A stretch of 64,000 nucleotides of DNA, taken from assembly GCA_943737045.1 (NCBI GenBank), contig CALSFV010000226.1, forward strand, positions 248,001 through 312,000. The letters run 5' to 3'. Positions 1 to 12,143 of the stretch are shown here, in pieces. Every line of letters begins with the position of its first letter. Positions within the stretch are counted from its first letter, which is position 1. The position numbers and the translations under genes were made by a program. This DNA comes from Parapristionchus giblindavisi (lineage: Eukaryota > Nematoda > Chromadorea > Rhabditida > Diplogasteridae). The notes beneath the pieces are model-generated. The model worked only from the letters and a program-made list of their open reading frames with translations, searched no databases and was not told the DNA's origin.

Positions 1-1358
1 TCTCATCAGCACACCAACCTGAAACGAACATTGTTCATCTAGAATCGAATACAGTACCAACCTTGAGGGCGAGCTTCATAGCGTACTTTGCCATCTGAAA
101 ACGACAACTAATTAATAATAATAATGATTTATAGCAGACTTAAATATTAAAGTACAAATACTTACAAATAGTAAGTTCTTAGTTTTAAGTGATAAGTCTG
201 CCTAATCTGACCTTATCTGCCTTGTCCTTCTGCATACAGTCTCGGAGGAGGGCGTGCAAAGAGTCGAAGAGTGCTGACGCATGGTCCGTAAGAACCTTAA
301 ATTAATTTAACTTAACTTAAGCAACAAGGGATTAGCCTGATATAAATACGACTAAAACACAACGTGGCTAATGATTAAGAGATCCCGCACTTAGTGTTGT
401 AAAATTTGTTGAAGGAGTCTCCAGCATGAATGAATGACTAACTGATTTTATTGTTTTAAAGAAGGTCTTGAATTAACTCGCGCTTAATTTATATGTTTTC
501 TTAAATAAAGACACAGACAAGGAACTGTGTAGCGCAAAATATTTTGACATTCCCGAGACAAAGAGAAAATATGATCGAATATCGCACAACTGTCGAGGTA
601 TCATGATTCTATTCCTGTTATGCAATAAATTTCGGTCTTTTCAAATAGCCGTCATCTCTTTTTTAAACAATATAGGATTCGATAAATGAAATTTTTGCTT
701 TCGATCGATAAGACAAAGGATCGACAAATCAATAAAACTAAATTGTAGTGACAAGGATCTGCGGGGGGTCTAAATCTATCAAACTACGAACGATCTTCCT
801 TTTTTTTTAATTTTCACGACAAGTTTCATCTCACAAAAACGACCAAAATATTGCATATAGAGGTTGTATTTTCATTCAAGAAGACTGATGAAACAAAAAT
901 AAAATATATTACCTGTTTGGACAATCGTCGATTAGAAGCCAGTTTCCCCGCCAGTTTCTTCTGCATACGAACGGCCAGTGAAGACATCGGAGCGACTCCT
1001 GAAAGGAAAACAATGGTTACTGTAACTGAATCGATTCAACTCTAGCTCCGTTGATATAGAGATTATGATATCAAGTCCAAAGGCATAGTCATTGGGACAG
1101 GCGTAAAAATTTCTCGTTTGAACTTAATCCGGAGGACGTATCCATGAACGGTGGTAAACCGTTTGCCGGATATCGCGACATCACAATCGCAGGGATCTCT
1201 GGCAAACGCCTCCGCATGTGGTTGTGAGGTCATGTTTGCCAGCAAACGTTCATGGATGCCTATACTGGTTTCAAAACGATTGTCAGATTACTGTAGCACG
1301 TACCATCCTCAGTGGAGGTCACGACGTTGGCTGGCTGTACTTCGGAGGTGGCGGTCAT
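1..1358 (-). CDS. TNFAIP8-like (TIPE family) protein, copy A, 5' part; cut by window edge
   Basis: Exons on the minus strand, in coding order, are 1304-1358, 913-998, 212-295, 62-94 and 1-18 (continuing outside). Each complete exon has exactly the length of the matching exon of the copy at 7098-9435, and every boundary has GT/AG on this strand. The start is the ATG at 1358, which opens a polar N-terminus like that of copy B. The second exon has the family hallmark RMQKKLAGKLAS, and the third encodes a helix containing FDSLHALLRDCMQ. Differences from copy B are mostly silent or conservative (VGVLMR against VGVLLK), which suggests both copies were under constraint. TNFAIP8 proteins are soluble helical proteins that bind phosphoinositides or lipids and act in cell survival and immunity. 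That role is family knowledge and is not shown here. Confidence 0.88.
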
Positions 1359-2310
1359 TGCGGTTGATAAGTTGCTGATAAGGATGATAAGTAAGTCATA
1401 AGGGGTGAACTGATAAGTCGCTAAAGCATCACATTTAAGTCGAATAACAAATGAATGATCAAACAACAGACCGTTCCATAGTAGACAAAAGATGGTAAAT
1501 GACAATTTATTTTTTTTATTTATTTATTTATCGTACACCGCAAAGGTGTTTCAACAAGTACAGAATGTTCGAGTGCAAGAAAAAAATATGTGAGAGAATA
1601 AAAATTATTAAAAGAGAGGTGGATGGAGATGGGGGAGGGGGGAAGGTGAGAGATCAATTGATCACGCCTTCTGCTACAGTCAGGAAGAGTGAAGAGGGGA
1701 GGAGCCTCTTGTGCGGTGGAGCAGCCGCAAATCCAATGTATATCGTATTGGATCTCTGAGTGAGCAGGGAGGGAGAGATCAAAGATCAAGTCGACCGGGA
1801 AGATGGGACGGGGATTACAAATTTGGGACAGCAACACCTAGTTTATTCGGAAGATCAGGGAAAACAATTAGATGACGTTTAATACAAGGGATCGACAATT
1901 TAGGGTCACAAATTGTATGCAGTTTATTCAAAAATCGGGATGTTCTATGGGAGAATGATGCTTTTAGGTTTTCTCTATTGGACTTGGGGATGTGGAGAAC
2001 AAAAGCATTTTGACGACGACTAATAGATCGATATGTATAAAAACGACTAATAGGAAGGTCTACAGTACAAGCGAATATTTTAAGTGCTAGAATGAGATCG
2101 GAAACAATTCGACGAGACAATGATGAATTTGTTCGCATGATTTGAATGACACATGACTAATCTAATAGAAATGAAGCCAAAATGACGGAAAAGAAGGGGA
2201 GGGATGAATAATAAGTAAAGCAAATCAAATCAATCAATGAGCAAATTTGTAAATCAATGGCGTTGCTTCTGATAACAACATCATATCGCTCATATATAGG
2301 ATATATTAAA

Positions 2311-2419
2311 GCCACACCCGAGCTAATTTGAAAATCTCTGGCAATGCCATCTCTCTCTCTTTCTTTGTCTACGAGACAGCGTTACCAGAGCGGATAGGAA
2401 AATTAGCTCCGGTGTGGCC
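2311..2419. mobile_element. palindromic MITE (CTCCGCTCTGGC family), left-arm copy
   Basis: Terminal inverted repeats starting GCCACACCCGAGCTAATT and ending AATTAGCTCCGGTGTGGC enclose a CT-rich core with CTTTCTTTGTCTACGAGA. The mirror copy at 5941-6054 shows that it predates the inverted duplication. Other copies or fragments lie at 12046-12143, 14377-14452, 34520-34595, 34945-35040, 61585-61675 and (remnant) 40225-40275. Confidence 0.75.
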
Positions 2420-3103
2420 GGAATTCAAATCCGCGTAATTTAGAAAGTGGCACATAATATTGTTATCGGAAAAAGGGTTGATTCAATCGATACTGGGGTA
2501 GATCAAGGATCGCTATGATATGAAATATTCGATCAATAGATGGAGCATAACAGAACAATGGAGTGAGTAGAGCAATGAATTTAAAACTATACAGAAAGGT
2601 TAGATGAATAATGGGACACGACAAGCTTATTTTATTCTCTTCATTTGCAGTAATCTCTCGTTTTATATAAGCAATGCGTTAGAAAATACAAAGAGAAAAG
2701 GAAGGGATAGCAATAATTGAGAGAAGATGGTCGAAATGTTGATGGATAGTAAGAGGAAGGACGCAAACCAGGGAACAGCAGGGCGAGAGAGTATGGGGAA
2801 GTGAGAGAGTGGTAGAGAAAGAGAGTGGGAGACAGAGCGAGGGATAATGAGAGAGCACGCCAGAGGTAAAAATAGGAGGGATAGCGAATTCTTGGGTTAG
2901 GTCTGCTCAGGAAAGGTCGAAGAGGGTCATTTATGTGGATGAGATTGAACTGTTTCAAATAGGTAAAAGAACGGTACATTTTACTAGCGCTTCGCGTGTG
3001 AATCATTTGGTAATATCACACAAATATCGATTGATTGAATAGCACTGATCCATAGTAGTTCATTACATTTTTCTGAATACAAAGACATAATAGCAATATG
3101 CAC

Positions 3104-3870
3104 CAGGGGTGTGCGGCAACTGAGTTGCCGATTGCCGGAATTGCCGAAATTGCCGACTTTTGATTGCCGAAATTGGTTGCCGGCAACGGCAACCAATTAT
3201 GAAAAATTGCCGAAATAAAATTCAAGCAAAAAATTGATTGAAAAAATTCAGATAAGCACAAGTTTTGTGTGCAATATTTTAGAAATTTGATGTATACGGT
3301 ATACAAAAACGAATAATAGTGTCGTTTTGAGAATGAGAATTCGTTTTCCTTTGTGTTTTCTCCAGGAAGTCGAATGTTTTCTGGCCAGTGGCCACTACAC
3401 CGGACACTGATCCAGATGATCCTGATGGAGAATGATCCATTCGCTCTTTAGACTAGTAATGTCACGAAGGCAAAACACCCGCTTATCTCACGAGTAGCCA
3501 CGAAGTATCTAATTTACCCATCCGGATATGCGAACGCAGAAATACTATTCGTGACTGCGGGAATCGTTCTCAAAAAAATACAGAAAGAATCTTTTCAAAT
3601 ATCACTGTCCAACTCCAGGAAAATTCTACTTATGGGAAAATAAGTAACGAAAAATATTGATATTTCATTCGTTGTTGCAATTTTTTCTTGTCATTGTTTT
3701 CGTTTGGTAACGAGTTTTGATAATGATTTTTTTCTTCATGAAAAAAATAGTTGGCTCATTTTAAATAGTTAAATTCAAAATTGCCGAAATTGCCGGCAAT
3801 TGCCGATTTTTTATTTTCCGGATGCCGGCAATTGCCGGTTGCCGAAAAAAGTGGTTGCCGCACACCCCTG
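3104..3870. mobile_element. hAT-like non-autonomous DNA transposon
   Basis: The termini CAGGGGTGTGCGGCAAC and GTTGCCGCACACCCCTG are inverted repeats flanked by a perfect 8-bp direct duplication ATATGCAC (3096-3103 and 3871-3878). The CAGGG start and 8-bp duplication are typical of hAT elements. Subterminal TTGCCGAAATTGCCG repeats occur at both ends, as expected for transposase-binding motifs. No transposase reading frame is present in its 767 bp. It is present in only one arm of the surrounding inverted duplication, so it inserted later. Confidence 0.88.
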
Positions 3871-4399
3871 ATATGCACACTCTGGCTAATTTGGAAATCT
3901 CTACTCTGGCCGCACCCCCTCGTTTTCTCTCTCTACGAGAAATTGTTACCTGAACTGAGAATATAATAAGATAGGGTCTGCCTTCAAATGTACAAATGAT
4001 CATGCACAATAAACATTATAATTATAATGTGTAAGGAAGCCAGTCAGCGCAGTAGGAGTTTTCAGCATTTACGCCGAGAGATCATATAAATCAGAGAGAG
4101 TGCCAGATGGTTAGAGTAGATGAGAGAGTACATGAAACGAAGAGAGAATTGACAGCGGTTAAATGAAGAGCCGAAGAAGAAAAAACGAAGATGAATAGAG
4201 TGTTTAACGATTAATAGCTCAACTTTAGAAATCGTTTTCGGCCTAATAATCGGCTTTACATCGTATATTATTACTTAAATAGCTTACTATCCTTGATCTT
4301 GAGATAGTAGAAATTAGAAACCAGAAATTAGGTTTTGGAGTTGAGGGTCAGAGAGGTCGCTAAAGGGTCAAACGATCTTTGATTTTTAGATAGAAAAGA

Positions 4400-5270
4400 T
4401 TAGACCAGTTAAAATTTCCGATCTACAGAACATTCAAAGCCATCTCATTCCATCTCCAACGAAAAGTTTGGAAAGATACTCTATCCAGTTCTCGATACAC
4501 AATCCTCCTAATCTATCACATTAATCTACTCTAAATGTGTTATCCCGACCCTCTCACTCTTTATCTTTCTCATCAACCCAAAGCAAGCGCTCAAACAGGT
4601 ATATATCACGCCCAATTCCTAACCTATTATGCATTTGATTCAGCATCAATATATTAAAAGAGCTTTTAACCTCACTTATTGAAGTATTGGGCAATTTACA
4701 GTGTGATTTTGTAAACGAATTTATAAATCTTTATTCGTTTTACTGTAAACCTCCCCTCTGGTACAAATAGTTGAGAAAACAAATATTTTGGTGCTTGAAT
4801 TGCGTCTACAAAGTCACATCGTTGTTTGTGGTGTTGTTGTTCATTTTATCCTTTTGTCGTTGGTGTTTGTATGATCTTATAGAAATGTATTTCACTTGTC
4901 CAAAGGCAAGTTATAGCCCATGTCAATTCATTAATGATAATTATCGTTTGCTTTATCATCTTCATTATCGATTCATTTCGATTATTTTTTCTTTCATCAC
5001 TCGCGTTTCATTATATATTATTTATGAATTCGTATAAATATTGTTATATTATTATGTCCCTGCTGCCTTCAACCGATTTTTCGCGACGGACCTCCATCAA
5101 CCTATACTAATTACATATCTGTTCTGTCTCTCATTTGTCATGATGGAATGTAAGAACAAAAATAAGAATACGTTAAGTGCTTGTATCCGTTAGGATGTGT
5201 TATTCATAAACATTTAACGATCGTCATTCTACCCACCTTCACAGCATGTGTCAAGACGCTCATTTCACTT
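4400..5270. other. central non-duplicated segment of the inverted duplication
   Basis: This AT-rich stretch lies between the mirrored arms. I found no gene supported on either strand; the 88-codon frame at 4771-5037 is low-complexity and hydrophobic with no recognisable family. It is the region between the two divergent TNFAIP8-like genes, although their real promoters are more likely just upstream of the first exons. Confidence 0.5.
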
Positions 5271-5940
5271 TCCTCGTGTCTCTGTTACTCTCTCTACCCT
5301 CGAGTGATCTTTCTGACTCTCGCCCTCTCGCACTCCTCTCTATTTTAAACATCTTCTCAATTCTTACACCTAATTTCTCTTTTCTAATAACTGCTATCTC
5401 AAGATCACAAATCAGATAAAGCTCAATATTATACAATGACATTTATCAACAAAACCACTGGGGAATTAATTTTTACAACTAACGGACTGATTAGTTTGGT
5501 GTGCTGACAATGAGGTCCCATACAAGTTCACCAAAGAGACATCAAGTAATAATATAAGAACGATTATTTGGCCGAAAACGCTTTCTAAAGTTGAGCTATT
5601 AACCATTTGACGCTCTATTCATCGACTTTTTTCTCTCCTTCGGGTGTTCATTTCACTGCTGTCAATTCTTTCTCATTTTCATATGCTCTCTCATCTACTC
5701 TAACCATCTGGGACTCTCTCTGATTTATATGATCTCTCGTCGTAAATGCTGAAAACTCCCACAACTATGGTTGGCTGCCTTACACAATGTAATTACTATT
5801 GCGCATGATCATGCATTTATAGTGCAAATTGTTATTGATCAGTTATCACTCCTTTCAGTTTTATCAATTTCCCCCAGGAACCATCATAGATCGATTTTAT
5901 TCATTTGGTAAATATCTGATATGATTCACACTGAGTGTTT

Positions 5941-6054
5941 TAAAGCCGTACCCAAGCCAATTTGAAACTCTCCGCTTTTTCAACGCTCTCTCGTAGACAA
6001 TGAAAGTTAGAGAGCATTGTCAGAGCGGAGAGTTTCAAATTATCTCGGGAAATG
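5941..6054. mobile_element. palindromic MITE (CTCCGCTCTGGC family), right-arm copy
   Basis: This is the mirror partner of 2311-2419. AATTTGAAACTCTCCGC near the left end pairs with GCGGAGAGTTTCAAATT near the right end. Confidence 0.75.
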
Positions 6055-7097
6055 TATTCAAAATGTCACATCTGAACATCTTCCATCACTTTGAAACATC
6101 TCATTCAAATAATTCTCTTCGGCCTTTATATGAAAAGACCAAGTAGCCGCTATCCCTCTTTTTTTGCCCATCTTCTTTTCTCTTACCTGCTCTCTCACTA
6201 TCGCACACTCTCTCAAACGCTATCTTTCTCTACCTCTCTCTCACTTCAACATACTCTTTCGTCCTGCTGTTCCCTAGTTTGCGTCCTTCCTCTTACTATC
6301 CATCAACCTTTCGACCATCTTTCAATCATGGCTACCCCTTCCTTTTCTCTTCTTGTTTTCAAACATGAGCGCTCTTTTCTTTTTTGAACTAATTTCACTC
6401 CTTTACTCGATTATTTTGTTATTCCTTAACTTCATTCGTTTATTCAGTATCCGCATGTCTCTGTAGTAATGAGAAACTTTCAAAATGACAAAGATCTTAC
6501 TTTTCGTCCTTGATTTCCAGTCCAAACAGATCATTGATTAGTGTTTTTCTTATTATGCAAATGTCTCTATGTTACTTTTGTGGATAATCTATGAGGTCAA
6601 AACGATAGCAAAACTTATTCTGCTTACCGTACACTATTGCTTTTTCGAAGACTAGTTATAAAAATTGCGTTTTTCCTCTTGCGATGGACCCTTAATATCA
6701 TGGGGCATTTCTTTTGGCATTACAATCAATATAGTGATTCATATCTATGATCTACCATCATCGATCTTGTTCGATCGATTAAGAAATTGATTGTGATCAG
6801 AATGCCACCCGTTCCTTATTCAATGATTGACTATCTTCATGAAATTCGTTTCATATTATTCATCTTCTTCTCTCCGTTCGCGTCATTTTCACTTCGATTC
6901 TAGCATTTTCCCCCGCCGGAATCACTCAAACAAAACATCATTGTAATTTATCATTATTGCTTGATATTGAACATATATGCCTTTTGTTTCACTGTAGGCA
7001 ATACATGATGATTTAGTTATGATGAATTAGCGACGTAAAGACTTATTACTTACTTAGCCTAACTTAACCTGACCTTATCAGCCACTTATCAACCGAG

Positions 7098-9435
7098 ATG
7101 ACCGCCACATCTGAAGTGCAGCCAGCAACCGTCGTGACTTCCACAGATGACGGTAATACTATGATCTGAGGTCTTATCTATGAACAGTTTCAAGTCGTTC
7201 ACAGAACGTGACGTCATAAGCGTAAGGGAAGGAGTTCTTGCAATCGCCTCCTCCTACGGATGTGACGTTTTGTTTGCCTGAAAACGGTTAACCATGGATA
7301 CTGATACAGTAACCTGACAATCCCAATGGGACAAACCATGATTCATGCGTGCTCTATCTTTCTGTCGCACAGAAAACAGTGAAAGAATCGTCTCGATAAC
7401 GAACTATTATATTGTATTTTTTGTTGATTTCAGGAGCAGCTCCGATGTCTTCACTGGCCGTTCGTATGCAGAAGAAACTGGCGGGGAAACTGGCTTCTAA
7501 TCGTCGATTGACCAAGCAGGTACTGTTGATTATCTGTGTCGTGTTCAATCTATTTTCAATCAAATAATTTGATCCTTATTCGTGCAATGATCAATAGTGC
7601 AATCTTGTACTGGTCAAACCTCTCCTGAACAAGTAGCTAGCAAATCATGTTGTGTGATCCATATATGTAAGGACTACCGAATAGCAATGCAGTTGCTATT
7701 TGGCCATATCCCACTTGGTCTGAGATGAGAGTCTTATAAAGTTATGCCTAATAGCCAGCGGTTTTTTTCTATTCGACAGTCTTTATGTATCGAACATACA
7801 CCATCGTTTCCCACATTCGTGCTCACTGCTAGCCCAAGGGCCCTCTAGCGGTCGTTCTGTTCTTACGCGGAACCGGTGATAGGGGAAAGTAGTATGGTAG
7901 TTTTGGACTCGATCGCTTTGCTCATTTATTGAAACCACGTAAAGGAACGAGTCCTATGTCATTTAAAAAGACTTGTCGGCGGCTATTTGAAAAGACAATT
8001 GGTATCATGTTGCATACGCGGAATAGAATCATGATACTATGACAGTTGTGCGATATTTAATATGTCATCTCCGTGCCTCGAAAATGCCAAAATATTTTGT
8101 AAGACTTCCCCGTTTGTAATTTGATTATGAATATATATTTGAAAGAATAAATAAATAACAGATAAACGATGCGCAAGAAAATTCAACACCCTCTAGCAGT
8201 ACGGTTTTGTCTTCAAGCTTGTGTAGTAAATTACATTCAGAACTATGTAATCGTTAGATTATTTGAGTTATTTGGCCCTATATTAGTCCATGTTTGAAAC
8301 ATTTTCTCAACTCGGCTCAATTTAAGGTTCTCACTGATCATGCATCTGCGTTGTTTGATTCCTTACACGCACTCCTCCGAGACTGCATGCAGAAGGATAA
8401 GGCTGATAAGGTTGGTCAATTAACTTGAAATAATAATAATAATAATACTTTATCATGCGGTTACGTAATGCATTTACATTTTAGGACAAGCAAAAGAAAA
8501 TGGTTGAATACTAAATTAAAAAAAAATCAATTTAAAAATATAGTACGTTTCACTAATTTTGTTGCTTTCAGATGGCGAAGTACGCTATGAAGCTTGCTCT
8601 CAAGGTTGGTTCATGGATCAGTACTTGACTTGTGATAGCTCGATGATCATTGTTCATTTCAGGTTGGTGTTCTGCTGAAGAACGGTTTGTTGGACGGAGA
8701 GAAAGAGCAGGAGATTCTATTCAAGGTACATTTTTTGGTTTGGATTCCTGCATTATTCATTATAACTATCGTTGTTTAATCGCTCACGGTGGAGCGAAAA
8801 CAACAAAATATACAATAAACACGAAGGAAAGGGCCTTTTATACTAGACATTTATAGTGTTCCTTTGGATTGGTCCTGTGTTCTGAAATAGTGTACGTTCA
8901 TCGACTATCAGTTCAATCCTGCTATTTATAATAAAATTAAAATTAAAACATTTCAATTCTATTATTAATTGATTTTATTTCAGGTGAAAAATCACTGTCA
9001 CGCTCTCGCCCTGTGCATCTGCAGCTTTGCAACGGTAAGTATTTTCCCTAATGTCCTTATCATTAAGATTCTATGATCTTAATCATTAAGTTTTAAGGTC
9101 GCTTATTCATACGAGCGCGACTACATCATCTCTCTGTGCAATTCACTCCGTGAGGAACTCGCGCCCCTCGTTGACTATCAACTCAGTGATAAGGTAGCCA
9201 TACTTAAGTTAGGGTGAACTTAACCTTATGACTTACAATTTAAGTCGTCCGCTCGTCTCACCTATTTCTTCGATAATCTATGCACTCCCTCCGTCATGGA
9301 TGAAATCTTCCGGTAAATAATCTTTGGACTTTGATCTTTGATCTCTGACTTACTCTTTTCAGTCCTGAACACGATGCTTTCCTGAAGAAATTCGCCTCTG
9401 ATATTGATCGACTCATCGAGAGTGAACAAATCTGA
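7098..9435 (+). CDS. TNFAIP8-like (TIPE family) protein, copy B, complete
   Basis: Nine exons: 7098-7152, 7434-7519, 8327-8410, 8572-8604, 8663-8725, 8984-9034, 9098-9193, 9245-9312 and 9363-9435. They join in frame with GT/AG introns into 202 codons, close to the ~190-200 residues usual for the family. Visible family landmarks in order are RMQKKLAGKLAS, MQKDKADKMAKYAMKLALKV, LLKNGLLDGEKE, the buried helix NHCHALALCICSFA, SYERDYIISLCNSLREEL, LTYFFDNLC and the C-terminal FLKKFASDIDRLIESEQI. The start is the ATG at 7098, the only in-frame ATG before the conserved core with matching sequence in copy A. It is predicted soluble, with no signal peptide or membrane segment. The family binds phosphoinositides or lipids and modulates survival and immune signalling. 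No disabling changes were seen. Confidence 0.93.
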
Positions 9436-9670
9436 TCTCTGATCTTTGATTTTTGATCCAGCAGACTTACGATCTCACCCTGCCACCGCTCACAAAACTA
9501 TACTGTACATATCGAGTACCACTAATCATTATCTTTCCGTATTGTTGATTGATTGACTGGTTATCAATACCGTATCCAATAGATATTATATTTCCTTTCT
9601 GCATATTATTGTTTGAATGACGATAAATCACTGTTGTTCATCTGTTGTACTTTGAACTAGAATATTCACA

Positions 9671-9699
9671 AAATAAAATAAAATAAAATAGAATAAAAT
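9671..9699 (+). terminator. likely polyadenylation signals of TNFAIP8-like copy B
   Basis: A run of overlapping AATAAA hexamers lies about 235 bases after the stop codon at 9435. Its position and strand fit 3' end formation for this gene. The 9700-10160 stretch after it holds no supported gene. Confidence 0.45.
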
Positions 9700-10163
9700 A
9701 TGTTCCAGAACGTCTAGTTCAAAAGTGCTTCGTTCTAATTCGTCATCGTTCCTATTTGTTCGGTTCCGAAGCGTCTCCAGAACGGCTGTTAGAGAATGTC
9801 ATACTGCCAGCGAGTGAGAATATTCGTTTGCTAATTGAATTTGACCCTGCTGAATAATGAATCCATCTGTTTTTTTTCACCAGCTGTTTTGTGATCTATG
9901 CTGTTCAATGTGCTCCCGATTCGTTATAGATGTGTCAGAGAAACCTTTTTTCACCTGGTATTTAATCAACAAACAAGGAGTACTGTTGAATCCCCTCTAA
10001 GAAGACTTTGGAACGTCAGGAGCAGTATTTCTATCTAGTAGTATAGGAGTACTGGGTGGACATCGCAAAAATGTCGTGGTTAATTTAATTATTATGTATT
10101 TCGTTCAAGGTTCGGATTCGGACGTCATCTTGAACGGAGAAGATGATCACTCACACATTGTTA

Positions 10164-10248
10164 CATTTGCCTTACGTGTCGACGCCGTAACCCCCTCCGC
10201 CGCGTCTCTGAGGCTGCGAGGTTACGGCATAGACACGTAAGGCAAATG
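10164..10248. repeat. hairpin repeat (CATTTGCCTTACGTG family)
   Basis: An arm starting CATTTGCCTTACGTGTCGAC is followed after a GC-rich centre by the complementary GACACGTAAGGCAAATG. A related, half-degenerate copy is at 24446-24519 (again CATTTGCCTTACGTG, with GCCGTA reversed later). Probably a short MITE. Confidence 0.6.
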
Positions 10249-10354
10249 GTGCATCAGAAGCCGAAGAATAAAACGATTAACTAGATTCCTTATGTTCTCA
10301 CTCTCAGCATACCAAAGCATGTATCTGATAAAGTATATTATTAAATTAATAATA

Positions 10355-10898
10355 CAGTACAGCCCGATCTCCTTTTGTACACGAGTAACACTGCGGCGCG
10401 CAGAGGCGCTCATTTGCGCTCATCATTTATTTCTGCGGGTACTGAATACTTTTCGATTCTCAAAGTCTTAATCATGAGTTTCCGTTATGAAAAGTTGTTT
10501 TAATGACTAAAAAAACAGAAACAAAATTTCTATTAATGAGAAAAAACAATTAAAATGCAAATCACACTAGTCCTAAAATGATGGGTACTGTAAATTTCGA
10601 AAAATGTCTTACGGCGATCGTGCGATCGATTCGTGATATTACAGTATACCTTTCCAGTAAATAATTACCCGTCGTTTTCGGACCAGTGTGATTTGTCTTT
10701 TAATTGCTTTTTCTCATTAATACAAATTTTGTTTCTGTTTTTTTAGTCATTAAAACAACTTTTCATAACGGAACCTCATGATTAAGACTTTGAGAATCGA
10801 AAAGTATTCAGTATCCGCAGAAATAAATGATGAGCGCAAATGAGCGCCTCTGCGCGCCGCAGTGTTACTCGTGTACAAAAGGAGATCGGGCTGTACTG
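10355..10898. mobile_element. fold-back MITE with TA duplication
   Basis: Long inverted arms (about 10355-10578 and 10679-10898) begin CAGTACAGCCCGATCTCC and end with the complement, flanked on both sides by TA. The TA duplication and CAGT start fit Tc1/mariner-type mobilisation. About 100 bp of unique sequence lies between the arms. No coding capacity. Confidence 0.75.
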
Positions 10899-12045
10899 TA
10901 CTAATACAAGATGTACAAGTAAAGGTTTGCATGCACTTTGAATGTAATTTTTTTTAAATGTATAGGTTAGCTAATAATGTGGCCAATGGTGTTCGGCCGC
11001 TACGTCTAATGTATTCCATAGAACACCATTCTCTACGATCCCCCTTATGGTATCACCTGTGCCCTTCCGTGCACTCACTCCGTTCACTGACAACAGCTGA
11101 AACGTTCTCAAACTATACAATATAAGAAATTCTAAATATTATCTACCTATAAATGTCATATCCTATAAATTATAAAATTTGTTGACAAATTTATCGCACC
11201 ATAGACTGGTTTTTAGCTATGCACAACTAGGTATCGAGTTGATTCTTATCGACATCAACACTAACAATTACATAGCTGCCCATCGCTTGCGTCCAAAAAA
11301 TAATCCCAATTCAAACGCCGGAATATTTTAACTTTCATCACATCTGCCCTGCAGTATCCCTAACATCACCACGAAGTGTAATGTTGGATAATTCGATGTT
11401 CTACTCATAATTTAATTGTTAATTTTATTATTTATCAAATCATTCGAGGTTCTTCCTTAGTGACCACCAGTATTGATCCATAACTTGCTTCGATCCTTCA
11501 AAGGATCCTGGCCAGGAAGTCCTCTCATCGCATAACAGATACGGATCAATGCATTCTGTCACACCTTTGAAAAGTTAGATTAAATTATATTAAATGTTCA
11601 ATACTGAAGATAAATGACAACGAGTATTCACACAATCACGTTTTCCTAGTGCAAATAATTTCTTCAAGTGTAACATTCGGACTGTTCGCACGAATATTTC
11701 TCTGACTTGATTACCCTATACCATGATATTATTTTTCTCTTACTTGATTACACCTTGATACTATATACCTTGGCATTTCTGCTATTTCCTCTTTGCGCTT
11801 CTCACGAACGATACTGTTGATCGTGAGAATAATGTTTCCATATATGTTGATTATTAGATAAAGTTCAATCTCACGTGGTATATCCGCATCAACACTGCAT
11901 ATAATGGTAATCCTTTTGTCGATGGTTTGTCGACATTTCATTCAAAGATCATGTCTAATACTGTCTGATATTATGCAAGAAGTGTACCGAAACAAGATTA
12001 GTACAATAACTGTAGTAAGATCGGATCGTATAAAATGTATTTTAA
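10899..12045. other. mostly featureless intergenic DNA with one possible orphan exon
   Basis: On the minus strand, 11440-11564 has an AG acceptor at its upstream edge, 40 open codons with a tryptophan-rich end (motif DQYWWSLRK) and a stop. The minus frame 11729-11941 is Lys/Ile-rich. I recognise neither and could not join them confidently. Nothing else is supported. Confidence 0.3.
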
Positions 12046-12143
12046 CTCACCCGAGCTAATTAGAAACTCTCATCTCTGACAATGCTCTCTCGCTTTCTTT
12101 GTCTACGAGAGAGTGAATGGAGAGAAAACATTGCCCGGGTGGT
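12046..12143. mobile_element. palindromic MITE (CTCCGCTCTGGC family), diverged copy
   Basis: CACCCGAGCTAATTAGAAAC, then a CTCTCGCTTTCTTTGTCTAC core, then AGAGAGTGAATGGAGAG and CCCGGGTGG. Same layout as 2311-2419 with a decayed right arm. Confidence 0.55.

Larger units (their letters stand above)
1..9480. repeat. large degenerate inverted duplication with a TNFAIP8-like gene in each arm
   Basis: Segments of the left part reappear reverse-complemented in order on the right. All visible exons of the two genes match, as do intron pieces (about 530-650 with 7960-8090), the MITE at 2311-2419 with 5941-6054, the pyrimidine-rich block 2650-2990 with 6090-6390, 4030-4230 with 5560-5790, and 4300-4400 with 5270-5420. 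The axis lies in roughly 4.4-5.27 kb. Matches are gapped and diverged, so this is an old event. It continues past the left edge because the minus-strand gene is cut there. Confidence 0.85.

Noticed and set aside
2641..3006. 121-codon minus frame rich in Ser/Leu/Pro/Tyr, and its mirror at 6091-6387
   Set aside because: Both are translations of a GA/CT-rich block shared by the inverted duplication. The frames differ in length and sequence in a way that does not look like coding constraint.
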